Position numbers and translations under genes: made by a program | Notes under the pieces: generated by a model | The model's input: only the letters and a program-made list of their open reading frames with translations | What the model was told of the DNA's origin: nothing | Databases searched by the model: none | Shown here: piece by piece, positions 33,710 through 42,311 of the stretch | Numbering within the stretch: position 1 is the first letter of the stretch | Layout of the letters: each line of letters starts with the position of its first letter | From: Clostridia bacterium | GTDB lineage: Bacteria > Bacillota > Clostridia > Christensenellales > Aristaeellaceae | Direction of reading: 5' to 3' | NCBI GenBank assembly: GCA_017404985.1 | Contig: JAFRBK010000046.1 | Location: 33,952-97,951 of the forward strand | Length of the DNA stretch: 64,000 nt

Positions 33710-34585
33710 ATGATCTGGAAGGAAACAGGGGTTGAGAAGGGGTCCTATATGAGCTATTTCAATCCATCAGATATTTTCCGGAAGTGCTTTGTATATATGG
33801 TCAGCTGCGGTTATTTCCTGTGCAATCATGAGTACAGCATCAAAAAGGCCGGGAGCAGGCACCCCATCTTTTTTTTCATTATCGATGGCGAATTGACTTT
33901 CGATTATGAAGGGGATCATTTTGTCGCCGAAAAAAATGACATTGTACTGCTGAATGGATATAAGCCGCATCATTATTACTGCGAGCAAAGATGCGAGTTC
34001 CTTTTTTTCCATTTTGACGGCAAGGACGTCCCGGACTTGATCGACGTTTTGATCTCCTCCAACCGCAGCGCGTGTTTCCGTTTGACCAACGCGCAGGAAA
34101 TTTACTCAAACATCAACGAACCCATCACAAAATTATGCCATCAGGAACGCGCTTCTGACGCTTTTCTTTCTTCGATTGTTTATTCAACATTATGTATGAT
34201 CCCGAATACAGGGAACGATTCCAATCTCTTCATTCCGCCGCATGTGAAGGTAACGGCCGACATGGTTTCCTACCAAATCATCGAATATATCGACCTTCAT
34301 ATCGGAAAACAGTTTTCTGTACAGGAACTGGCGGACTATGCAGGGTTAAGCCGCCATTACTTCATGCGGCTTTTCAAAAAAGAAACCGGCTATACGCCGC
34401 AGGAGTACGTTTCCGTTGCCAAAATCAATTATGCCAAGCTGATGCTGCGCACAACCGTTTTGACCGTCTCAGAGATTTCCGATTATTTAGGATACAGCAG
34501 TTCGGCCAGCTTCATCAATGCCTTCCGTCTGCGTCGCGGCATATCGCCTAATCAGTACAGAAAAATGTACGCCAGCAAAAAATGA
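33710..34585 (+). CDS. AraC-family transcriptional activator
   Basis: 291 residues from the ATG behind AGGAGG. N-terminal cupin-like sensor (HPIFFFIIDGELTFDYEG, NDIVLLNGYKPHHYY) and two C-terminal AraC helix-turn-helix motifs (FSVQELADYAGLSRHYFMRL; TVSEISDYLGYSSSASFINA). Divergent from the glycyl-radical operon, so it is the likely ligand-responsive activator of it. Sequence is AT-rich compared with flanking chromosome. Confidence 0.9.
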   Translation: MIWKETGVEKGSYMSYFNPSDIFRKCFVYMVSCGYFLCNHEYSIKKAGSRHPIFFFIIDGELTFDYEGDHFVAEKNDIVLLNGYKPHHYYCEQRCEFLFFHFDGKDVPDLIDVLISSNRSACFRLTNAQEIYSNINEPITKLCHQERASDAFLSSIVYSTLCMIPNTGNDSNLFIPPHVKVTADMVSYQIIEYIDLHIGKQFSVQELADYAGLSRHYFMRLFKKETGYTPQEYVSVAKINYAKLMLRTTVLTVSEISDYLGYSSSASFINAFRLRRGISPNQYRKMYASKK

Positions 34586-34927
34586 CTTTCGGAATCATCT
34601 GCCTTTCTACGATGAACACCCTCTGCTTTTCTTTACATCGGACTCAAACCCTCCCAGAAAATGTGGTAAAAAAGAATAGGCAGGTGATCGTTGGTCGGTG
34701 GAGGCTTACCAAGAACATCGTTGTCTTGCGTGGCAATCAGAAATGTAGTATAATGATCCCAGGGGAATAATCCCCGCGATCCACGGTAAAACAACCTCTT
34801 TATCACGCTGATAAAGAAATGATAAACTGAGGCTGTAGAGCATGGAGAATACAGATAATCTGTAGAATCAGAATCACGAGAACGAACAGGAGAAACGAAA
34901 ACTAAGCTAAAAGCGTTAGATTGCATA
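34586..34927. other. non-coding right end of the island
   Basis: No gene with a start signal. Contains the right copy of the 19-bp subterminal repeat and a possible hairpin (AGGGGAATAATCCCC near 34760). AT-rich. Confidence 0.6.
34808..34826 (+). repeat. right subterminal 19-bp direct repeat
   Basis: Exact copy of the left-end CTGATAAAGAAATGATAAA, 101 bases inside attR, same orientation. Confidence 0.75.
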
Positions 34928-34939
34928 GAGTGGGAATGA
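34928..34939 (+). repeat. attR core
   Basis: GAGTGGGAATGA, identical to the guaA 3' end. It is preceded here by island DNA and followed by what should be native guaA downstream sequence. Confidence 0.85.
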
Positions 34940-34981
34940 TGTCGATAACCGCCAGTGGCGGAAATCTCATCGACGTCATTC
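34934..34981. repeat. nested palindrome overlapping attR
   Basis: Outer arms GAATGATGTCGAT and ATCGACGTCATTC (12 of 13 pair) enclose a 6-bp perfect hairpin CCGCCA-G-TGGCGG. No T-tract follows. It probably is the native structure behind guaA before integration. Confidence 0.7.
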
Positions 34982-35084
34982 TCAACCGAAAAGGAGCGAT
35001 CTGCACAGTGTGCAGTCGCGACCTCTCTCCACTCTGTCCCTCTCCACTCTCTGCTCTCCCTCTTCCGTGTATAAGGAGAAGCCT

Positions 35085-36017
35085 ATGGGAATTCTTGTCA
35101 TCGGTGCAGTTTTTGTGGATATCAAGGGTTACCCGCTGGATAAATATATCCCGGGCGGCCGCAACGTGGGGCGGGTCATACATACCCACGGCGGCGTCTG
35201 CCGCAACGTGGTGGAAAACATCGCCAACGTGGAGCTCCGCCCCGCCTTCCTCAGCGTAGTGGATGATACCGGCATCGGCGCGGAGGTCGTCGACCGCCTG
35301 TCAAGGCATAAGGTCAACACCGACTGTATCCTGCGGCAGCCGGACGGCATGGGCACCTGGCTGGCCATCTTCGACAACAGCGGTGATGTGGTCGCCTCCA
35401 TCTCCAGGCGCCCGGACCTAAGCGCGCTGCTGGACGTGCTGAATGCCCGGGGGGATTCCCTGGTCAGCCGGGCGGACAGTATCGTGGTGGAAATAGATAT
35501 GGATGCCCCAATTCTCAAGCGGGTTTTTGCCCTTGCGCAGCAGTACGGGAAAGATGTCTACGGCGTGGTTTCCAATATGGCCATCGCCATGGAGCGCCGC
35601 GACCTGCTTCAGCAGACTTCCTGCATTGTCTGCAACAAACAGGAAGCAGGCATGCTGTTTTCAGAGGATTATTCCGAAGCCTCCGCCGAAGAAATCAGTG
35701 CCCTGCTTCCGGACAGGCTTGCCCGTGCGAACATCCCGCGGATGGTCGTCACCCTGGGGCCTGACGGCGCGGTATATGCCGAACAGGGTAAAGGAAGCGG
35801 CATCTGCACGACTCCGAACGTCGATCCGGTGGATACCACCGGGTGCGGGGACGCGTTTTTCTCCGGTGTAGCCATCGGCCTGACCTATGGCAAAACACTC
35901 CCCGAGGCCTGTGAAATCGGCACGCGCCTCGCCATTTCCGTGATTCTGACCAAGGAAAGCGTCTGCCCCCGCTTCCGCCCCGAGGAATTCGGCCTGTCTC
36001 CTGTTCAGGAAGAATAA
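35085..36017 (+). CDS. PfkB-family carbohydrate/nucleoside kinase
   Basis: 310 residues from the ATG behind AAGGAG. N-terminal GILVIGAVFVDIKGYPL with the GG-containing lid (HTHGGVCRNVVEN) and C-terminal signature DTTGCGDAFFSGVAIGL, where the Asp is the catalytic base. Short residues between and the N-terminal VFVDIKG resemble the pseudouridine kinase/ribokinase-like branch, but substrate is not certain. First native gene after the island. Preceded by pyrimidine-rich CTCTCCACTCT repeats. Confidence 0.85.
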   Translation: MGILVIGAVFVDIKGYPLDKYIPGGRNVGRVIHTHGGVCRNVVENIANVELRPAFLSVVDDTGIGAEVVDRLSRHKVNTDCILRQPDGMGTWLAIFDNSGDVVASISRRPDLSALLDVLNARGDSLVSRADSIVVEIDMDAPILKRVFALAQQYGKDVYGVVSNMAIAMERRDLLQQTSCIVCNKQEAGMLFSEDYSEASAEEISALLPDRLARANIPRMVVTLGPDGAVYAEQGKGSGICTTPNVDPVDTTGCGDAFFSGVAIGLTYGKTLPEACEIGTRLAISVILTKESVCPRFRPEEFGLSPVQEE

Positions 36018-36167
36018 CGTGCGAAACGATGGAACCCGAAACAGGCAGAGGCGCTTGCGCCCGCGGTGCGCGTGCAATTCCTTGGTGGTTTGCCCTCCGC
36101 TCTCCACTCTGAACTCTCCACTCTTCACCCTATTAATAGCTTCTGAAATTTGCGACAGTTCCTTATC

Positions 36168-36196
36168 TTGTGAAAGCAGCAGGAAAAGAATATAAT
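36168..36196 (+). promoter_or_regulatory. promoter of the 5'-nucleotidase gene
   Basis: TTGTGA, 17-base spacer, TATAAT, about 80 bases before the start codon. Confidence 0.65.
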
Positions 36197-36274
36197 ACAG
36201 GCAGATGCCTGCGATGATTCAGGCATGTATTGTCTCTTATCACATTCATAACGCGGACGGAGGTATCCTGAACG

Positions 36275-37972
36275 ATGAAAAAACTGTTTGCATTGATCCT
36301 GACGCTGGCAATGATCCTGGGCATGACCGGGGCTTTTGCCGAAGCGGCCGGTAACGAAGTCTGGAACGAAACCGAGTATCTGGCTCACGCGGATATCCGC
36401 TATGACCTTGACAGGGACTATTCCGGCAAAACGGTGATCCTTCACTCCAACGACGTTCACGGCCAGATTGACGGCTATGCCTGTATTGCCGGCCTGCGCA
36501 CCTGCTTTGAGAAACTGGGCGCCGATGTGATCCTGGCCGACGCGGGCGATTTCAGCCAGGGAAATCCTTATGTCAACACCAGCAAAGGCTTAAGCGCCAT
36601 TGAGATGATGAATGCCGCAAAGTACGACGTGGCGACCATCGGAAACCATGAGTTCGACTTTGGCTATCCCCAATTGAAGGAAAACATCTCCAAAGCCCTG
36701 TTCCCGGTGATCTGTTCGAACGTCACGCTGGATGAAACCGGCGAGAGTATTCTGCCTCCTTCCGCCGTCATCACCACGAAGAGCGGTCTGAAGATCGGCT
36801 TCGTGGGCATGGATACGCCGGAGACGGTGTCCAAGGTCAACCCCGGCCTGATCAGGATGCTCTCCTTTGCCCCCGCTGAACAGATGCCGGAAATCGCCCG
36901 GAAAGCGGTGGACGGGATCCGGGCGGATTGCGACCTGGTGTTCGGCCTTTTCCACCTGGGGGTGGATGTCGAGCAGATGGGCGACGGATCCAGCTCCAGG
37001 GAACTGCTGAAGAAAGTAGCCGGTATCGATATGGTTCTGGACGGACACAGCCATACCGCGATGACGGCCGGCCAGGGCGGCGAACCCATTCAGTCCACCG
37101 GCACCAGATTTGCCAACATCGGCGTGGTCGTGATCGACAATGAAAGCAAGGGCATCGAGAGCAATTTCCTGCTCCCGACCCTGATCACGCACAACCTGTA
37201 CACAGCCCGTTTCATCGATGGGAAAGTCAGGGCTGACGCGCAGGAGATCATCGACCGGGTGAATGAGGAATACGGAAAGGTGTTCGCAACCTCTGAAACG
37301 TGGCTGAACGGTGAAAGGGCTCCCGGCAACCGTACCGAAGAAACCAACATGGGCGACCTGATTACCGACGCGATGATCTGGTCTGTTGTCAAGGAAGGCG
37401 GCATTGAACAGGTGGAACCCAATGCGGTCGTCGGAATCGTCAACGGCGGCAGCATCCGCGCTTCCATTGAAAAGGGCGATGTGACGAAGAAAGATATCAA
37501 CACGGTGCTGCCCTTCGGCAATACAGTGGCATTGGTCTATGCGACCGGAGCAGAGCTGCTTGAAGCGCTGGAGGCTTCCACGTTCCTGATGCCTGAGTCT
37601 GCCGGCGGATTCCCCCAGACGTCCGGCATCGAGTGGACCATCGACACGACGAAGGCCTATGACCAAGGTGCCGTCTACATGCTGAACGGCAAGGAGAGCA
37701 ACTATTTCGCGCCCGCGTCGATCCGGCGCGTGACCATCAGATCGATCAACGGCGAGCCCTTCGACGTGAACGCACTCTACGCCGTCGTAACCAACGATTT
37801 CTGTGCTGTGGGCGGGGATACGTATAATGTGCTGGGCAGCTCCACGAGCAGATTCGACACCGGGATCCCGCTGGACGAGGCAGTCATGGGCTATATCACT
37901 GAAGTGCTCGGCGGAAAGATTACGGAAGAGGCATACGGGGCGCCCCGCGGTTCCCTGACTGTCATCAGATAA
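36275..37972 (+). CDS. secreted 5'-nucleotidase / 2',3'-cyclic phosphodiesterase-type metallophosphatase
   Basis: 565 residues. Signal peptide MKKLFALILTLAMILGMTGA ending AFA-EA. Calcineurin-like domain with HSNDVHGQ, ADAGDFSQG, IGNHEFDFG and DGHSHT (metal ligands), then the C-terminal 5'-nucleotidase domain (NGGSIRASIEKGDVT; LPFGNTVAL). It releases phosphate and nucleosides from extracellular nucleotides. Ribosome site GGAGG. No cell-wall sorting motif is seen. It opens a series of exported phosphatases in this region. Confidence 0.92.
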   Translation: MKKLFALILTLAMILGMTGAFAEAAGNEVWNETEYLAHADIRYDLDRDYSGKTVILHSNDVHGQIDGYACIAGLRTCFEKLGADVILADAGDFSQGNPYVNTSKGLSAIEMMNAAKYDVATIGNHEFDFGYPQLKENISKALFPVICSNVTLDETGESILPPSAVITTKSGLKIGFVGMDTPETVSKVNPGLIRMLSFAPAEQMPEIARKAVDGIRADCDLVFGLFHLGVDVEQMGDGSSSRELLKKVAGIDMVLDGHSHTAMTAGQGGEPIQSTGTRFANIGVVVIDNESKGIESNFLLPTLITHNLYTARFIDGKVRADAQEIIDRVNEEYGKVFATSETWLNGERAPGNRTEETNMGDLITDAMIWSVVKEGGIEQVEPNAVVGIVNGGSIRASIEKGDVTKKDINTVLPFGNTVALVYATGAELLEALEASTFLMPESAGGFPQTSGIEWTIDTTKAYDQGAVYMLNGKESNYFAPASIRRVTIRSINGEPFDVNALYAVVTNDFCAVGGDTYNVLGSSTSRFDTGIPLDEAVMGYITEVLGGKITEEAYGAPRGSLTVIR

Positions 37973-38074
37973 ACCGGTGAGGATCCGCCTCAGCAAACAT
38001 CTTTAAAAGGCGGCGGGATGTGTTACCGCCCGCCGCCCTGGTCCGGTTCCTCCGGATATGGTTTTCCCTGTTTC

Positions 38075-39130
38075 TTATTTCGTGCCGGTGCCGGCCAGTG
38101 CCATGGAATAAGCGGATCCGATCAGGATCATATCGATGCCGGATTCAATAAAGTAGAAGCTGATGAGGATACCCAGGCTGACGGCAAGCACCGCTGGATG
38201 GGCAATGGAATAGATACCCAGGATGATGGCCACCACGCCCAGCACAATGCTCAGGATCTTCATGCCGCCTTCTTTCCGGCCGGCGATGGCGTTGATGATG
38301 GTGAACACGCCATGGAGAATGAACCAGCCTGCAGCCATGTAGAGCAGGATGGAATTGTTCATCTCGGCAATGCCCGGGACCGTAAGGCCGATTATGCCCA
38401 GGATCAGGCTGAGAACCGCAAGGAAGAAACTCTTGTCGAAACGGTGCTCAAAGAATCCATGAACGACGCCGACAATACCGTTGATAAAGAACAGCATGAT
38501 GATGCAGGGCCCGGTGCCCAGGTAGGTGAGCAGCGGGGTGGCGAGCATGGAAATACCGCCGATGATCGTCAGGACACCCATGACCGTGAACAGGATCGTC
38601 GTGCTGTTGCCTCCCGCGCAGGTGGCCTTGCCGATGATGATTGCGTTGACGCCGGACTCGATGAAGTAGAAGCCGATCAGGAGCCCCAGGCTGACGGCGA
38701 GTACCGCGGGATGCGCGATGGAATAAATACCCAGGGCAATTTCAAGCACACCCAGGGCAATGCCCACGAATTTCGTGATGGCATCGTCTCCGGTATTCCC
38801 GCCCGCGATGGCGTCGATGATGGACAATACGCCGTGGATAATGAACCAGCCCGCGGCGAGATAGAGGATGATGAAATTGTTCATGACGGCCGCGCCGGGT
38901 ACGACGAGGCCGACGATGCCCAGGATCAGGCTGAGGATCGCGAAGAAAAACTTCTTGTCGTAGCTTTTTTCACTGATCCCGCGGGCGATGCCGAAGATAC
39001 CCCAGACGAAAAACAGGATGATGACGAGATATCCTGCGCTGATGAAGTTGAGAAGCGGCGTGGCCAGCATGGAGATGCCTCCGAGGATCATCAGGACCCC
39101 CATAATCACGATCATGGTAAACGCTGTCAT
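38075..39130 (-). CDS. duplicated DUF308 (HdeD-like) membrane protein
   Basis: 351 residues made of two very similar halves (about 1-165 and 180-345), each with six short hydrophobic segments. Repeated blocks such as GGISMLATPLL, LSLILGI and GIYSIAHPAVLAVSLG occur once per half. DUF308/HdeD proteins are small membrane proteins linked to acid or envelope stress; here a single-unit gene has been tandemly duplicated and fused. Ribosome site TAGGAGGAA. Function unknown. Confidence 0.85.
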   Translation of the reverse strand: MTAFTMIVIMGVLMILGGISMLATPLLNFISAGYLVIILFFVWGIFGIARGISEKSYDKKFFFAILSLILGIVGLVVPGAAVMNNFIILYLAAGWFIIHGVLSIIDAIAGGNTGDDAITKFVGIALGVLEIALGIYSIAHPAVLAVSLGLLIGFYFIESGVNAIIIGKATCAGGNSTTILFTVMGVLTIIGGISMLATPLLTYLGTGPCIIMLFFINGIVGVVHGFFEHRFDKSFFLAVLSLILGIIGLTVPGIAEMNNSILLYMAAGWFILHGVFTIINAIAGRKEGGMKILSIVLGVVAIILGIYSIAHPAVLAVSLGILISFYFIESGIDMILIGSAYSMALAGTGTK

Positions 39131-39227
39131 TGTGGTTCCTCCTAAATTATATTGTTATATTGATCCCTTTCGGGATTGCAACCCTCCTGCAGGTCCGTAC
39201 CGGATTCCTGAAAGACCGGCATCCGCG

Positions 39228-40757
39228 TCAGTCTGCTTTCTGCGATCCGTTTTCCTGTTTTTCTCCGGCTTGTTTTCCGGCTTGTCCTCCGGCTTGATTT
39301 GTTCCACCCCTGTATTCCACGCACAGCATGGTCAGGTCGTCAAACTGCTCCGCTTCCTTCACAAAACCGTCCACGCTGGCGCGCACGTTTCGGAGGATTT
39401 CCTGCGGTGAAGCGTCCGGATCGACGTTCAGTGCATCGATCATCCGTTCCGTGCCGAACAATTCCTTCCCGGCACTGGTAGCCTCGACCACGCCGTCGGT
39501 GTACACGAACAGCTTGCTGCCCGGCTCCATCTGGATTTCATACTCGCGGTACTTTACATCCTCCATGCCGCCGATCACAAAGCCGTGCTTGTCTTTATAA
39601 AGCTCAAAAACGCCGCCCGGCTGCCTGAACGCCGGGAATTCGTGGCCCGCGTTGGCGGCGGTCAGCCTGCCGGTGGACAATTCGAGGATACCCATCCACA
39701 CCGTGACGAACATCTCCGCTTCGTTGTTGGAACAGATCGCATCATTAGTCCTTTTCAGGATCTCCGCCGGAGAATTGCCCATCATCGCCACGCTTTGCAG
39801 GATGATCTTGCTCGCCATCATGAACAGCGCTCCGGGTACACCCTTGCCGGACACATCCGCGATCACCATGCCCAGGTGATCGTCGTCGATCAGGAAGTAG
39901 TCGTAGAAGTCGCCGCCCACCTCCTTGGCCGGATCCATGCTGGCGTAGATGTCAAATTCCCTGCGCATCGGGAAGGCCGGGAAGATGTGAGGCAGCATGG
40001 CCGCCTGGATGTTTGTCGCCAGCGACAGCTCCGCGCCGATCCGGGTGGCCTCCGCCTGCTGCTGCTCGTACTTCTGAACCAGATCCTGCATGATCACGCC
40101 GGACATGTAGACCGCCGCGCCGATGGTCGCCAGTATGATGATCTGCACATCGTGAAAAAAAGCCTGTATAATCATCGCGGCAATCGGCGCTATGATATAG
40201 TTCCAGAAAGCGATTCGCGTCTGACGCCTGAATTTATCCTTCCGGCGCACGAGGAGGCTCGCGTCCAGTCCCAGCATAATGACGTGCGCCAGATTGGAGA
40301 GCAGGTAGCCCGGCGCGCGATGATAAATGTTTCCATCGTCGAAATAGAAACACAAAGGCACAAACTGAGTGACGAGCATCAGCACAATGTGCAAAACGAC
40401 CGCAATATGAAACAGTTGGCTGTACAGCCTGCGATGGCGGTCAGGATCGGCGATGTACAGCGTGAGCTGGGAAAACAGCCAGGCCATGATTGCCGAGGAG
40501 ACGAACTCCAGGAAGGTCACAACCTGGAGTGCGATGTGTATGCCGGTTCCCGGAAAACCCTCCATGAGCTGCCGGAGCAGATGACTGCCGATGTAAAGCA
40601 TGACCGTCCCGAAGAAGAGCTGAAAATACCGGGATACCTCTTTCCTCAGGCGCGTGCCTGAACTGACCTGCATCATGATCATACCGCATATGCCCAATCC
40701 CGCCGCGATGATAATGATGTTGATCATGTTCCCGATGGATACCGTAAAATTGATCAT
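39228..40757 (-). CDS. membrane-anchored SpoIIE-type PP2C serine phosphatase
   Basis: 509 residues from the ATG behind AGGAGGG. N-terminal part has about seven hydrophobic segments (residues 1-225), a short coiled coil (YEQQQAEATRIGAELSLA), and a PP2C_SIG domain with DPAKEVGGDFYDYF and IADVSGKGVPGALFM (metal-binding Asp residues) and VYTDGVVEA. Such enzymes dephosphorylate anti-anti-sigma proteins in partner-switching modules. The C-terminal tail is Gly/Gln/Lys repetitive (GGQAGKQAGEK). No SpoIIAA/AB-like partner is nearby. Confidence 0.9.
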   Translation of the reverse strand: MINFTVSIGNMINIIIIAAGLGICGMIMMQVSSGTRLRKEVSRYFQLFFGTVMLYIGSHLLRQLMEGFPGTGIHIALQVVTFLEFVSSAIMAWLFSQLTLYIADPDRHRRLYSQLFHIAVVLHIVLMLVTQFVPLCFYFDDGNIYHRAPGYLLSNLAHVIMLGLDASLLVRRKDKFRRQTRIAFWNYIIAPIAAMIIQAFFHDVQIIILATIGAAVYMSGVIMQDLVQKYEQQQAEATRIGAELSLATNIQAAMLPHIFPAFPMRREFDIYASMDPAKEVGGDFYDYFLIDDDHLGMVIADVSGKGVPGALFMMASKIILQSVAMMGNSPAEILKRTNDAICSNNEAEMFVTVWMGILELSTGRLTAANAGHEFPAFRQPGGVFELYKDKHGFVIGGMEDVKYREYEIQMEPGSKLFVYTDGVVEATSAGKELFGTERMIDALNVDPDASPQEILRNVRASVDGFVKEAEQFDDLTMLCVEYRGGTNQAGGQAGKQAGEKQENGSQKAD

Positions 40758-41185
40758 CCTTCTATACCCTCCTGCACGCAATGATTCCCTCGGCCCGGCA
40801 GGGACGCTGCTGACATTGCCGTTCCGCTTTTACCGTTGTCACACCGCTCCGGCAGGGAAGATACAGTTTGATCCCGCAGCCGGATCCGGTGCCCGCAGCA
40901 GTTGATGAACACGCCGTTTCCTTCCCGGGGAAAACCCGCCCGTTCCGGATGGCCGAACCCGTTTACGATAAAGTTCAGGTGCCCGTTCTCTGCAGGAAAC
41001 AGGGCAAAAAGCGGATCAGCTTATTCATAATCAAGATAATCCAGTACGGCGAAAAAAGCAATGGAAACAGGGAAATTCGGATTTGACAATCTGGAACATC
41101 CCCCTTGCAAAAAATCGTCATTCGTGCGATACATTTATTTTAGAGTGTTTATAGAAACCAAAAATGTTGACAGGAGAATGGAACG
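40758..41185. other. divergent intergenic region with repeated element
   Basis: About 430 bases. The left 300 show no gene. The right part contains one copy of the TTTGACAATCTGGAACA element with an upstream A-rich arm (AAAAAAGCAATGG) shared with the copy at 60071, so the two align over roughly 85 bases. Confidence 0.6.
41082..41098 (+). promoter_or_regulatory. 17-bp promoter element, copy a (PAP2 gene)
   Basis: TTTGACAATCTGGAACA, followed by CCCCCTTGCAA and, 31 bases after the element, TACATT as possible -10 for the PAP2 gene. Confidence 0.65.
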
Positions 41186-42103
41186 ATGGAATGGGAAGTC
41201 AATCTGATTGAGTGGCTCCAGAAAACGGCGGGAGACCTGAACGGCGTGTTTATTTCAGCACTGGGCTTTCTCGGCGGCGAGATGGGCCTGCTGCTGGTGG
41301 TGCTGATCATTCTTTTCTGCTGGAAAAAGGAATGCGGAAAGCGCCTGGCTTTGATCATCGCCGCGGTCAACAGCTGGCTGCCGATGATTAAATCTCTGGT
41401 GCTGCGGCCCCGGCCTTATATGGAACATCCGGACCGGGTGCGGGGTGTCGCGGATGTCGGAAACAAAGCCCCGCTGACAGATGTTGCCGCCCATGGCTAT
41501 TCTTTCCCCAGCATGCACAGCGCTTCGGTCATGGCGCTGTTTATTCCCCTGGCGATGGAAGTAAAGAAAAAATGGATGTGGATCGTCGCCGGCGTCATCA
41601 TTTTCCTGGTAGGCCTCAGCCGGTCAGTCACCGGGATGCACTATCCGACGGATGTCCTGGCCGGATGGGCGCTCGGCCTGATCTGTGTCGGGATCATCAC
41701 GCTGCTGGAGAAAAAAGTGAAGAACGAAAAAATCCGGCACCTGATCCTGCTGGTTTCTGCGCTGCCCGGGGTATTCTTCGTCCGGACTGACGATTATTTC
41801 ACTGCCCTGGGTCTGTTGATCGGCCTGATTGCCGCTTTCCATTTTGAGGAGAAGTTCGTGAATTTCAGCGATACCCGCAACGTTTGGGCGAAGATCCTGC
41901 GGGTGATCGGCGCATTCGCGATCTATCTTGTGCTGAACAAACTGCTGAAGATGCCCTTCAGCGCGAAGTTCCTTACAGGCGGAACCCTGGGGGCATTCCT
42001 GGTCCGTACGGCGCGCTACGCCATCATCATCTTCGTGATGATCGGTGTTTACCCGAAGGTCTTCCCGCTGTTTGAAAAGATCGGGAAAAAAGAAAAAGCA
42101 TAA
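41186..42103 (+). CDS. membrane PAP2-family phosphatase
   Basis: 305 residues with about eight membrane segments. The acid-phosphatase/vanadium haloperoxidase signature is complete: KSLVLRPRP, PSMHSAS and SRSVTGMHYPTDVLAG with its catalytic histidines. Family members dephosphorylate undecaprenyl pyrophosphate or phosphatidic acid at the membrane outer face. The C-terminal half (about 200-305) has extra membrane segments beyond the core domain. Start behind ACAGGAG. Preceded by a copy of the repeated promoter element. Confidence 0.9.
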   Translation: MEWEVNLIEWLQKTAGDLNGVFISALGFLGGEMGLLLVVLIILFCWKKECGKRLALIIAAVNSWLPMIKSLVLRPRPYMEHPDRVRGVADVGNKAPLTDVAAHGYSFPSMHSASVMALFIPLAMEVKKKWMWIVAGVIIFLVGLSRSVTGMHYPTDVLAGWALGLICVGIITLLEKKVKNEKIRHLILLVSALPGVFFVRTDDYFTALGLLIGLIAAFHFEEKFVNFSDTRNVWAKILRVIGAFAIYLVLNKLLKMPFSAKFLTGGTLGAFLVRTARYAIIIFVMIGVYPKVFPLFEKIGKKEKA

Positions 42104-42311
42104 ATATGGAGGACGCTTGCGCTATACAGTCACGAAAACGATAACGGCTGTACGGCCTATCTCCGGCTGTCAAACGGAGCAATCGCCGAAATCCGGCTGA
42201 AAGAGACGGAATAGAGGAAGACAGCCTTCAGTTCCCGCCGGGAACAGCGATATCTCCCTTTGCATATGATGTCCGGACATGATCCGGGTAACTGCTCATA
42301 GTCCTTATCTG

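Larger units (their letters stand above)
20004..34939. mobile_element. integrative island inserted at guaA (about 14.9 kb)
   Basis: Bounded by the 12-bp direct repeats GAGTGGGAATGA, with a tyrosine integrase and excisionase-like gene near the left end, MobC-like, TnpV and ParM/ParR-like genes, and a metabolic cargo operon built around a glycyl-radical enzyme. No relaxase, conjugation or replication gene is seen, so it looks like a non-autonomous or eroded mobilizable element. The PfkB gene beyond the right end would directly follow guaA in an uninterrupted chromosome. Several cargo stretches look more AT-rich than the flanks by eye. Confidence 0.83.

Noticed and set aside
34633-34926. 97-codon minus-strand open frame at the island right end
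   Set aside because: Spans the subterminal repeat, lacks a ribosome site and has no motif.
42106-42214. Short plus-strand frame ending GAIAEIRLKETE after the PAP2 gene
   Set aside because: The last 30 codons look protein-like, but there is no start with a ribosome site; at most a fragment of a lost gene.
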